Assembly: GCF_018595685.2 (NCBI RefSeq) | Contig: NZ_CP092334.1 | Span: 1,826,001 to 1,890,000, forward strand | DNA length: 64,000 bases | From: Flavihumibacter rivuli | GTDB lineage: Bacteria > Bacteroidota > Bacteroidia > Chitinophagales > Chitinophagaceae | Direction: 5' to 3' | In this document: positions 57,053 through 64,000 of the stretch, in pieces | Position numbering within the stretch: the first letter of the stretch is position 1 | How the letters are laid out: every line of letters starts with the position of its first letter | The notes under the pieces: generated by a model | The model's database searches: none | Seen by the model: the letters and a program-made list of their open reading frames with translations, nothing else | What the model was told of the DNA's origin: nothing | Made by a program: the position numbers and the translations under genes

Positions 57053-57490
57053 TCAGGAATGGGAAGGCAATTCCAACCTCATGTCCAGTCCATTATCCTT
57101 TCTTTCGAAACAATAGGAAAAATGTCCATTGGTGATCACCAGGTACCGGACTGGCATGGCCATATTATATCGGAGCACCTGGTGGAGTACCTCTTCGTCC
57201 AACCGCACATCCATAGCCTTGCACTCCACCATCAACCAGGGCTGATGGGCCTGGTTATACACCAGTATGTCGAACCTTTTTTTCAACTCCCCTAATACCA
57301 GTTCTTTCTCCACAGCGATCAGGCTTCCCGGGTAGTTCAATACTTTGAGGAGATATTGGAGGAAGTTCTGCCTGACCCACTCTTCAGGTGTGAATGCCAC
57401 CCATTTGCGGCGGCATTCATCATATACCTGCCGCTTACCAGCGTTATTCCGCATCCTGAAATCATGCTCCGGAAAAGCAACTTGCACCAT
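57053..57490 (-). CDS. Stand-alone type I restriction HsdR N-terminal-like nuclease domain
   Basis: 145 aa. It contains a PD-(D/E)xK-type core: KELVLGELKKRFDILVYN supplies the Asp, and PWLMVECKAMDV the E-x-K pair near residues 87-89; QVLRYNMAMPVRYLVITNG follows. It matches the HsdR N-terminal domain family, but no helicase, HsdM or HsdS gene is nearby. Single-domain copies like this are common in Bacteroidetes chromosomes and are probably DNA-processing or repair nucleases rather than restriction enzymes; the role is unknown. Confidence 0.8.
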   Translation of the reverse strand: MVQVAFPEHDFRMRNNAGKRQVYDECRRKWVAFTPEEWVRQNFLQYLLKVLNYPGSLIAVEKELVLGELKKRFDILVYNQAHQPWLMVECKAMDVRLDEEVLHQVLRYNMAMPVRYLVITNGHFSYCFERKDNGLDMRLELPSHS

Positions 57491-57590
57491 TGGACAAAGC
57501 TAAAGGATTTAAAAAACAGTCAACAGGAGCGGCTACAAAATTGTATATTGCAAAAATTTACTTTTCAGAAAGCATTGTAAAAAAAGACGT

Positions 57591-58361
57591 ATGAAGACCA
57601 AAGAAGAAATTGTACAGAACTGGTTACCCCGTTACACCGGTCAGCAACTTGAAAATTTTGGCAAGTACATCCTCCTCACCAACTTCAGCAATTACGTGGA
57701 CCTTTTCGCCAAGTGGCACAATGTGGAAGTGATCGGTGTTGGCAGGCCAATGCAATGCGCCACAGCAGATGATATCACCATCATCAATTTCGGTATGGGA
57801 AGTCCTACAGCCGCCACCATCATGGACCTGTTAACCGCCATTGAGCCCAAGGCCGTGCTATTCCTCGGGAAATGTGGTGGTCTGAAAAAGCGCAATAAGG
57901 TTGGAGACCTGGTATTACCAATTGCCGCCATAAGGGGCGAGGGTACTTCCAACGACTATTTCCCGCCTGAAGTCCCGGCACTACCGGCATTCGCCTTGCA
58001 AAAGGCGGTTTCCACCACTATCCGCGACTACGGTGTTGATTACTGGACAGGAACCGTGTACACCACCAACAGACGGGTTTGGGAACACGATGAGGAGTTC
58101 AAGGAATACCTGAAAAGGGTCAGGGCTTATGCCATTGATATGGAAACAGCCACCATTTTCTCGGTTGGCTTTTACAACAAAATACCTACCGGAGCACTAC
58201 TGCTGGTCAGCGATTCCCCAATGGTTCCCGAAGGGGTGAAGACAGAGGAAAGCGATAAAAAGGTAACCGGGGAGTATGTAGAGAACCATATTAAGATCGG
58301 AATTGATTCCCTCAAACAACTGATCAATGATGGACTAACGGTGAGGCACCTACGATTCTAG
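57591..58361 (+). CDS. amn: AMP nucleosidase
   Basis: It hydrolyses AMP to adenine and ribose 5-phosphate. This is the 256-aa compact form without the N-terminal regulatory domain of the E. coli enzyme. Nucleoside-phosphorylase fold motifs are INFGMGSPTAATIMDLL near residue 64, LFLGKCGGLKKRNKVGDLVLP near 91 and AYAIDMETATIFSVG near 181. It begins a three-gene run with the lipoprotein (18 bases) and the transporter ATPase (9 bases). Confidence 0.9.
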   Translation: MKTKEEIVQNWLPRYTGQQLENFGKYILLTNFSNYVDLFAKWHNVEVIGVGRPMQCATADDITIINFGMGSPTAATIMDLLTAIEPKAVLFLGKCGGLKKRNKVGDLVLPIAAIRGEGTSNDYFPPEVPALPAFALQKAVSTTIRDYGVDYWTGTVYTTNRRVWEHDEEFKEYLKRVRAYAIDMETATIFSVGFYNKIPTGALLLVSDSPMVPEGVKTEESDKKVTGEYVENHIKIGIDSLKQLINDGLTVRHLRF

Positions 58362-58379
58362 ACCATTAAACCAAATACA

Positions 58380-58769
58380 ATGAAAAAGTACTTCTCCCTG
58401 CTTGCCCTATCCCTGATTATCCTTGGGGCCTGCAAGACCGCAACAAATCAAACCGGCGCTGGCCTTGTAGGTAAATTAGTAGTGGTGGAAAATTGTGGCC
58501 ATTATGTGGTAACCCTTGAAAAAGGCAATCTTGACCCGGGAAAATTAGCCGCTAACTGGAAGGATGATAAACGTAATGCAAGCTATATTGCAGCGTTTGC
58601 AGTTGCCAATCCCTGTTCATTTGGTAAAACAGGATTAAAAGAAGGCGACAGGTTCAGTTTTGAGATAGTTGAACAACCAGAGGCTGAAAATTGTGCCGTT
58701 TGTATGATGTACTATCCTACGCCCGAACAAAAACTGGCCATTAAGAATATCAGGAAACTGGATAAATAA
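58380..58769 (+). CDS. Small cysteine-containing lipoprotein, function unknown
   Basis: 129 aa with a lipoprotein signal: the lipobox LGAC puts the lipidated cysteine at residue 18. Four more cysteines lie at 39, 79, 105 and 108, the last two as CAVC, which could make disulfides or bind a metal. The mature part is a small beta-rich domain. I do not recognise a family. It is placed between amn and the peptide transporter ATPase with very short gaps. Confidence 0.75.
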   Translation: MKKYFSLLALSLIILGACKTATNQTGAGLVGKLVVVENCGHYVVTLEKGNLDPGKLAANWKDDKRNASYIAAFAVANPCSFGKTGLKEGDRFSFEIVEQPEAENCAVCMMYYPTPEQKLAIKNIRKLDK

Positions 58770-58778
58770 GCAACCGAT

Positions 58779-60530
58779 TTGAACGAGCCGCTACTTTCCA
58801 TCAGCGACCTCACCGTGGTTTTCAGGAATGAGGGACAGACCACTGAAGCCGTGAAAGGGGTATCTTTTTCTGTAAATCGCGGAGAAGTAGTTGCTGTTGT
58901 AGGGGAATCAGGATCAGGCAAATCTGTCACCTGCCTTTCCATTCTTGGATTGTTGCCCGAAGCAAAAGTCCATTACCCCAAGGGAGAGATCTGGTTCAGG
59001 TCAGGAGATGCACCGCTTGACCTTTTGAAATGCCCTCCAGAACAATTTCAGGACCTTCGCGGGAACAAGCTCAGCATGATCTTCCAAGAGCCCATGACCT
59101 CCCTCAACCCTGTATTTTCCTGCGGCGAGCAGGTAGTTGAGGCGATCACCCGTCGTAGGAAAATGAGCAGGGCGGATGCCCAAAAAGAGACCATCAGGTT
59201 ATTCACTGAAGTGAAACTTCCAGAACCGGAAAAGATCTTCCGGAAATACCCCCATGAAATTAGCGGAGGGCAAAAACAAAGGGTCATGATCGCTATGGCC
59301 ATTAGCGGCGAGCCTGACCTATTGATAGCGGATGAACCCACCACCGCCCTTGATGTAACCGTTCAAAAAAGTATCCTGGAGTTATTGAAAGAGGTCCAGG
59401 AAAGGAACAGGATGGGGATGATCTTTATTACCCATGACCTGGGGATTGTGGCGGAGATCGCTCACAAGGTGGTTGTGATGTACCGTGGAAAAATTGTAGA
59501 GCAAGGATCCACATCAACTATTTTCAACAGTCCCCAACACCCATATACCAAGGCATTGTTGGCCTGCCGTCCAATCTTACATGCTAAGGGAAAAAGACTA
59601 CCCGTTGTCAGTGACTTTTGGGTGGAAGACGGGGATCTGCAGCAACCTTTACCCATTGCTGCCCGTTCCCAACCGGCAGATTCAGGTATCCCGGTTTACG
59701 CACCTGAAAGCAAAGATGCTTTGGCCCAAAGGGAACCCCTGATCAGGGTGGAAAACCTGGAGGCCTGGTTTCCCAAGGCAAGGAATATTTGGGGCACCCC
59801 AATTGCGTACAATAAGGCAGTAGACGATGTAAGTTTTGAGGTTTATGAAGGGGAAACCCTTGGTATTGTCGGGGAATCCGGTTGCGGAAAGACCACCCTG
59901 GGAAGGTGCCTGCTACGGTTGATCCCAGCGCGTTCCGGTCATATCTGGTACAAAAGAAAGGACCTCCTGCAGATGCAAGGGAGTGAACTGTTGCCGATGA
60001 GAAAGGAGGTACAGGTTGTTTTCCAGGATCCCTATTCCTCGCTGAATCCCAGGATCACTATTGGTGATGCCCTGACTGAAGTATTATCTGTCCATGGAAA
60101 GGGAAGGAATTCCAGGGAAAGAAAGGACCATGCAATAGCCCTACTGGAACAGGTTAGCCTTAAGGCGGAACATTTCAATCGTTACCCTCATGCGTTTAGT
60201 GGCGGTCAAAGGCAAAGGATAGGCATTGCCCGCGCATTGGTATTAGCCCCCGACTTTATCGTTTTTGACGAAAGTGTGAGTGCATTGGATGTTAGTGTTC
60301 AGGCCCAGGTATTGAACCTGATCAATGACCTGAAGCAGGTCCATGGATTCACGGCTATCTTCATTTCGCATGATCTTGGGGTAGTGAAATATATCAGTGA
60401 CCGGATCATGGTCATGAATAAGGGGAAGATCGAAGAGATCGGCGAAGTGAAGGAGATATGGAACTCCCCCCAATCGGCCTATACCCGGAAATTGCTGGAA
60501 GCCATACCCGGAAGGAACCCGATTCGCTGA
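58779..60530 (+). CDS. Peptide ABC transporter, fused double ATPase (DppD-DppF type)
   Basis: 583 aa with two complete ATPase domains. The first has GESGSGKSVTC near residue 45, SGGQKQRVMIAMAI and DLLIADEPTTALD. The second has GESGCGKTTLGR near 370, SGGQRQRIGIARAL and DFIVFDESVSALD. Each is followed by the oligopeptide-type extension (HPYTKALLACRP, SAYTRKLLEAIPG). It energises import of di/oligopeptides or nickel-like substrates, but no permease or binding-protein gene is next to it. It starts at TTG nine bases after the lipoprotein gene. Confidence 0.92.
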   Translation: MNEPLLSISDLTVVFRNEGQTTEAVKGVSFSVNRGEVVAVVGESGSGKSVTCLSILGLLPEAKVHYPKGEIWFRSGDAPLDLLKCPPEQFQDLRGNKLSMIFQEPMTSLNPVFSCGEQVVEAITRRRKMSRADAQKETIRLFTEVKLPEPEKIFRKYPHEISGGQKQRVMIAMAISGEPDLLIADEPTTALDVTVQKSILELLKEVQERNRMGMIFITHDLGIVAEIAHKVVVMYRGKIVEQGSTSTIFNSPQHPYTKALLACRPILHAKGKRLPVVSDFWVEDGDLQQPLPIAARSQPADSGIPVYAPESKDALAQREPLIRVENLEAWFPKARNIWGTPIAYNKAVDDVSFEVYEGETLGIVGESGCGKTTLGRCLLRLIPARSGHIWYKRKDLLQMQGSELLPMRKEVQVVFQDPYSSLNPRITIGDALTEVLSVHGKGRNSRERKDHAIALLEQVSLKAEHFNRYPHAFSGGQRQRIGIARALVLAPDFIVFDESVSALDVSVQAQVLNLINDLKQVHGFTAIFISHDLGVVKYISDRIMVMNKGKIEEIGEVKEIWNSPQSAYTRKLLEAIPGRNPIR

Positions 60531-60634
60531 TACCTGTTACCTTCAAATGAACACACATAACTAATAGATTTTCAAGAAGATGAAATAGAATTTGGGGGTC
60601 CCGACAGATTTTACCGGTAATATCCAATATTTCG

Positions 60635-60642
60635 TACCTTTG
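60635..60642 (+). promoter_or_regulatory. Candidate -7 box of queA
   Basis: TACCTTTG matches TAnnTTTG. It would start a transcript near 60649 and give queA a leader of about 120 nt, which is long for this genome. Confidence 0.55.
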
Positions 60643-60648
60643 CAGCCT

Positions 60649-60771
60649 TCCAAATCATGCCGTAACATGATAACAAACCCGGTGCCGTAAGACCGGGATG
60701 TACAGACCCCTGAACCCGCGTTCCCTCCTGGTTTGTTTCATGTGGCCGTTTGATAGCAAAACAGTTAACAC
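60649..60771 (+). promoter_or_regulatory. Structured 5' leader of queA (possible cis-regulatory RNA)
   Basis: A long stem closes most of the leader: ACATGA-(T)-AACAAACC (60665-60679) pairs with GGTTTGTT-TCATGT (60730-60743), extended by GCC/GGC after a small bulge. Inside is a hairpin CCCGGT/ACCGGG (60678-60683 with 60692-60697) with an 8-nt loop. About 30 nt are left unpaired. It is not a preQ1-I or SAM-I riboswitch that I can recognise. A 25-codon frame inside it is listed separately. Confidence 0.5.
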
Positions 60772-60775
60772 ATGA
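60698..60775 (+). other. 25-codon upstream frame overlapping queA (ATGA)
   Basis: ATG at 60698 follows the inner hairpin directly. The frame ends in TGA that overlaps the queA start as ATGA. It encodes MYRPLNPRSLLVCFMWPFDS plus five residues. It may couple queA translation to passage of ribosomes through the leader. It may also be chance; there is no Shine-Dalgarno sequence and no family is recognisable. Confidence 0.35.
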
Positions 60776-61821
60776 AGTTATCACAGTTCAAGTTCGACCT
60801 TCCCCTAAACCTTATTGCCCAGCACCCTGCGAAAAAACGTGAAGACAGCCGTATGATGGTGGTTCACCGCAAAACGGGCCAGATCGAGAACAAGTATTTC
60901 AGGGATATCCTCGAGTATTTCGACGATAAGGACGTGTTCATCGTTAATAACACGAAAGTATTCCCCGCGCGTATGTATGGCCGAAAGGAGAAGACAGGTG
61001 CCAAGATCGAAGTCTTCCTCCTGCGCGAATTGAACAAGCCAAATCGCTTGTGGGATGTGATTGTTGATCCCGCAAGGAAGATCAGGGTTGGTAATAAACT
61101 CTATTTCGGAGAGAATGATGAACTGGTTGCAGAGGTAATCGATAATACCACCAGCCGTGGAAGGACCATTCGCTTTCTCTGGGATGGCACTGACGAAGAA
61201 TTCCGCCAGATGCTGGAATTCCTTGGTGAAACGCCCCTCCCCAAATACATCAAGCGCAAGCCTGATGAAGAGGATAAAGAGCGCTACCAAACTGTATATG
61301 CCAAGCATGAAGGTGCAGTTGCAGCACCCACGGCAGGTTTGCATTTCAGCAGGGAATTGATCAAGCGTCTTGAGATCAAGGGTATCCGCTTTTCCGAGGT
61401 TACCCTTCATACCGGATTGGGCACATTCAGGCCTATTGAAGTGGAAGACCTGAGCAAGCACAAGATGGATGCTGAATACTACCGCATAGATGATACCGCC
61501 TGCCAGATCGTCAACAAAGCCAAGACAAGCGGGCACAGGATCTGTTCTATTGGTACCACTACCATGCGCGCAATTGAATCTTCCTTCACTGCAGAAAAAC
61601 TGTTGAAACCATCAGAAGGATGGACCAATCATTTTATCCATCCGCCTTATGAGTTTTCCATTGCCGACTCATTGGTGACCAATTTCCATCTCCCCAAGAC
61701 CAGCTTGCTCATCATGACCTGTGCATTTGCAGGATATGACCTGGCTATGGAGGCTTATAAGAAGGCCATCAAGGATAAATACAGGTTCTTCAGTTATGGC
61801 GACGCCATGCTGATCATCTAA
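60772..61821 (+). CDS. queA: S-adenosylmethionine:tRNA ribosyltransferase-isomerase
   Basis: QueA transfers the ribosyl part of SAM to preQ1-modified tRNA, giving epoxyqueuosine. It is 349 aa beginning [20 protein letters not shown], with [17 protein letters not shown] near residue 60, [17 protein letters not shown] near 182 and THFHxP-type [26 protein letters not shown] (split) near 285. It stands alone behind a structured leader and ends at a strong terminator. Confidence 0.96.
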   Translation: MKLSQFKFDLPLNLIAQHPAKKREDSRMMVVHRKTGQIENKYFRDILEYFDDKDVFIVNNTKVFPARMYGRKEKTGAKIEVFLLRELNKPNRLWDVIVDPARKIRVGNKLYFGENDELVAEVIDNTTSRGRTIRFLWDGTDEEFRQMLEFLGETPLPKYIKRKPDEEDKERYQTVYAKHEGAVAAPTAGLHFSRELIKRLEIKGIRFSEVTLHTGLGTFRPIEVEDLSKHKMDAEYYRIDDTACQIVNKAKTSGHRICSIGTTTMRAIESSFTAEKLLKPSEGWTNHFIHPPYEFSIADSLVTNFHLPKTSLLIMTCAFAGYDLAMEAYKKAIKDKYRFFSYGDAMLII

Positions 61822-61823
61822 TA

Positions 61824-61856
61824 AAAAAAGCCGCTGTTCCCCAGCGGCTTTTTTGT
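61824..61856 (+). terminator. Terminator after queA
   Basis: A 13-bp stem AAAAAAGCCGCTG/CAGCGGCTTTTTT with a 5-nt loop. Confidence 0.93.
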
Positions 61857-61917
61857 TAGCCTTTAACATTAAAAGCTGCAATTTGAGGAATATCTTTATT
61901 GACCACAATCCTGATCA

Positions 61918-62847
61918 ATGAAACAATTGATAGCATTAATGACAACGGCCATGTTAGCTATGAACCTCCATGCCCAGGAAGAACTTCCCTTGTATGATAA
62001 GGAGGTCCCCAATTCCATTGCCGGAAACAATGATGAACGCGCTGAAACCGGCAGCGATGGTATTCTTAGGATCTACAATGTATCAAAGCCCACCCTGACC
62101 GTTTACCTTCCGGATGCGGGGAAATCAAATGGTACAGCTGTGATCATTTGTCCCGGTGGCGGATACCGCCTCCTGGCAGCAGGCCATGAAGGAGCTGATG
62201 TAGCCAGGGAATTTACCAAATGGGGAGTTACCGCATTCGTGTTGAAGTACCGGCTTCCTGATGATGCCATTATGAAGGACAAAAGCATTGCCCCACTGCA
62301 GGATGCGCAAAGGGCCATTCAAATGGTAAGGGATAAGGCCAAGATCTGGCAGCTTAACCCCAAGCAGATCGGCATTATGGGATTCAGTGCCGGGGGCCAC
62401 CTGGCGGCATCTGCCGGTGTACATTTTGATAAAGCAGAAATAGATAACCCATTGAAGACTTCCCTGAGGCCCGACTTCATGATCCTTGTTTACCCGGTGA
62501 TCAGTTTTACGGATGAACTTGCGCATAAGGGTTCCCGTGAGCAACTCCTCGGGAAGACGCCGGATAAGAAACAGGTAATGTTCTTCTCTGCCGAGCAGCA
62601 GGTCACCAAGAAAACCCCGCCTACCTTCCTTGTGCATGCAAAGGACGACAAAGCCGTAAAGTATGAGAATTCTATGGCCTTCGCCGCATCACTTGAACAA
62701 AACAAGGTAAAACATGACATTTACCTCTACGATAAAGGGGGCCATGGCTTTGGCATGGTAAATAAAACCTCCGATGTAAAGTGGATGAAATATGTGCAAC
62801 AATGGATGGCCGACCAGGACCTTCTGATCAGGACCACAAAGTTCTAA
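61918..62847 (+). CDS. Secreted alpha/beta-hydrolase, esterase-like
   Basis: 309 aa with a signal peptide ending near LHAQE (residue 20). An oxyanion motif CPGGGYRLLAAGHEG lies near residue 78, the nucleophile serine is in GIMGFSAGGHLAAS near 161, the acid is in HAKDDKAVKYENS and the histidine in GGHGFGMV near 282. It resembles acetyl-xylan-esterase-like/CE10 or BD-FAE-type enzymes often used on plant or microbial polysaccharides. The true substrate is unknown. It shares a terminator with the convergent aspartate kinase gene. Confidence 0.82.
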   Translation: MKQLIALMTTAMLAMNLHAQEELPLYDKEVPNSIAGNNDERAETGSDGILRIYNVSKPTLTVYLPDAGKSNGTAVIICPGGGYRLLAAGHEGADVAREFTKWGVTAFVLKYRLPDDAIMKDKSIAPLQDAQRAIQMVRDKAKIWQLNPKQIGIMGFSAGGHLAASAGVHFDKAEIDNPLKTSLRPDFMILVYPVISFTDELAHKGSREQLLGKTPDKKQVMFFSAEQQVTKKTPPTFLVHAKDDKAVKYENSMAFAASLEQNKVKHDIYLYDKGGHGFGMVNKTSDVKWMKYVQQWMADQDLLIRTTKF

Positions 62848-62865
62848 ATCGATGCGTTTGTCAAT

Positions 62866-62895
62866 AAAAAAGCCGCCAGTATCCTGGCGGCTTTT
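62866..62895. terminator. Bidirectional terminator between the hydrolase and aspartate kinase genes
   Basis: A perfect 12-bp stem AAAAGCCGCCAG/CTGGCGGCTTTT with a TATC loop and T tracts on both strands. Confidence 0.93.
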
Positions 62896-62912
62896 GTTTG
62901 CACATATTAATA

Positions 62913-64000
62913 TCATTCCAGGCCAAAGAGCCCTTTATTCAACAACTGAAGAGTTTCTGTCTTATAATTACCCGGGATGAGCAGGGATACATTGTGCCGG
63001 CTTCCCCCATAGCTCACCATCCTGACCGGAACGGGCTTCAGGGCTTCAAAAAGCTTGCTCAGGATATCCTGGGTCTGGGCAATATCATTACCAACAATAG
63101 AAACAATGGTCTGGTCCCTGTCCACTTCAATATTACCGAATGGCTCCAGTTCCTTTACGATAGCATCAAGGAAGGCGGGATTATCGATCGTTACAGATAC
63201 AGCTACCTCTGAAGTGGTGATCATATCAATAGGTGTGCGGTATTTCTCGAAAACCTCGAAGATTTTCCTGAGGAAACCATAGGCCAGCAACATCCTGGTG
63301 CTCTTGATATTGATGGCAATGATCCCATCCTTTGCAGCGATGGCCTTCACCCCAACAGAACCAGCGTCCTTGGTGATAACCGTTCCTGCTGCCTCAGGTT
63401 GCATGGTATTCAGCAGTTTTACCGGTACCTTTTCCTGTTGGGCCGGCCAGATACAGGTAGGGTGCAGGATCTTCGCGCCGAAGTAGGCCAACTCCGCGGC
63501 TTCCTCAAAGCTCAATTGCTCAACCGGAATGGTTTTCTTTACCACGCGTGGGTCATTGTTATGCATCCCGTCAATATCGGTCCAGATCTCACACACAGAT
63601 GCATTCGCAGCAGCAGCAACCAATGATGCAGTATAGTCACTGCCGCCACGCTTAAGGTTATCTACTTCCCCCCTTGCATTACGGCAGATATAACCCTGCG
63701 TAATAAAGAGTGCTATATCCTTATGCTGCTCGAGTAAAGCGGTCAGTTTCTGGCGAATGGACGGCAACTGCGGTTCGTCATTCGCATCAATGCTCATGAA
63801 TTCCAATGCCGGCAACAGGAAATGCTTTACGCCTATTTCCTCCAGGTAAACACAGAATAGTTTTGTACTCATCAGTTCCCCCTGCGCAAGGATATCCTTA
63901 TTGAGCGCTTCATTAAAGGATATCTTGGTGATGATATTCAAGAATTCGAAATGCTCGGCAATGATGGCATTGGCCTTCTCCCTGGAAGTATCCTGTTTCA
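62913..64000 (-). CDS. lysC: Aspartate kinase, monofunctional (5' end cut by the window)
   Basis: It phosphorylates aspartate for lysine, methionine and diaminopimelate synthesis. The reading frame stays open to the window edge, so the N-terminal KFGGTS region is missing. Visible are LKRGGSDYTASLVAAAANA, IWTDIDGMHNNDPRVV, ELAYFGAKILHPTCIWPA and two C-terminal ACT domains (IKSTRMLLAYGFL and VSIVGNDIAQTQDIL regions). About 363 residues are in view of an expected 420-450. It is a separate paralogue from the ThrA kinase and outside the Thr-leader control. Confidence 0.93.
   Translation of the reverse strand, partial: KQDTSREKANAIIAEHFEFLNIITKISFNEALNKDILAQGELMSTKLFCVYLEEIGVKHFLLPALEFMSIDANDEPQLPSIRQKLTALLEQHKDIALFITQGYICRNARGEVDNLKRGGSDYTASLVAAAANASVCEIWTDIDGMHNNDPRVVKKTIPVEQLSFEEAAELAYFGAKILHPTCIWPAQQEKVPVKLLNTMQPEAAGTVITKDAGSVGVKAIAAKDGIIAINIKSTRMLLAYGFLRKIFEVFEKYRTPIDMITTSEVAVSVTIDNPAFLDAIVKELEPFGNIEVDRDQTIVSIVGNDIAQTQDILSKLFEALKPVPVRMVSYGGSRHNVSLLIPGNYKTETLQLLNKGLFGLE

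Noticed and set aside
57053..57490. Type I restriction-modification system
   Set aside because: Only the HsdR N-terminal-like domain is present; there is no HsdM, HsdS or helicase region nearby.
60649..60771. preQ1, SAM or SRP-type RNA in front of queA
   Set aside because: None of the conserved cores of these RNAs that I know (preQ1-I loop and tail, SAM-I junction, SRP GGAAG loop) is present, so no known class is named.

Overview
The window looks like a chromosomal segment from a Bacteroidetes bacterium, most likely family Chitinophagaceae. The evidence is a type IX secretion pair (PorU-like, PorV-like), Bacteroidetes-type -7 boxes (TAnnTTTG, once with TTTG exactly 19 nt upstream), starts that almost never carry a Shine-Dalgarno sequence, and the gene order rpsU-xerC-hpf-tRNAs-tuf. 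It is mainly core genome. I see no phage, insertion sequence, CRISPR array or integrated element. Both ends cut genes: gltD at the left and an aspartate kinase at the right.

1-7 kb: nitrogen and carbon entry. The end of gltD (glutamate synthase small subunit), an ammonium transporter and an outer-membrane porin point right; PEP carboxylase points left. 7-12 kb: threonine operon thrA-thrB-thrC, preceded by a short reading frame with ten Thr codons in an eleven-codon stretch, a thrL-like attenuation leader. 12-14 kb: a secreted S9 peptidase.

14.3-25.8 kb (all minus strand): the translation/transcription block. In the direction of transcription it reads rpsU, xerC, hpf, tRNA-Thr, tRNA-Tyr, tRNA-Gly, tRNA-Thr, tuf, tRNA-Trp, secE, nusG, rplK, rplA, rplJ, rplL, rpoB. 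From the tRNAs onward this matches the classical E. coli order apart from the extra tRNA-Trp, but rpoC does not follow rpoB: a strong terminator and the S9 peptidase do. rpsU has a near-perfect promoter and a nine-base Shine-Dalgarno sequence, consistent with the feedback control proposed for bS21 in this phylum.

25.9-38.4 kb: riboflavin synthase, an acyltransferase and a multi-pass membrane protein; an HscA-type Hsp70; a very large C25 peptidase (PorU-like) with its PorV-like partner; tyrosyl-tRNA synthetase. 38.5-43.7 kb: a secreted beta-helix protein coupled to a diheme c-type cytochrome, a Tat-exported class V aminotransferase-like protein, tRNA-Gln, and a small membrane protein paired with an SPFH protein.

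43.7-52.3 kb: a seven-gene minus-strand operon for nucleotide sugars (DegT aminotransferase, Ugd, UDP-glucuronate decarboxylase, a TviB-like dehydrogenase, RmlB, RmlC, RmlD), divergent from the Kdo transferase gene. It should feed LPS or exopolysaccharide synthesis, but no glycosyltransferase or rmlA is present here. 52.3-64 kb: thymidine kinase, CcmB/CcmC/CcmD-like cytochrome c maturation genes, glutamate dehydrogenase, AMP nucleosidase, a lipoprotein, a double-ATPase peptide transporter subunit, queA behind a structured leader, a secreted esterase-like hydrolase, and a second aspartate kinase.

The points most worth attention are the thr leader, the rpsU control region, the missing rpoC, and the queA leader with its overlapping 25-codon frame.
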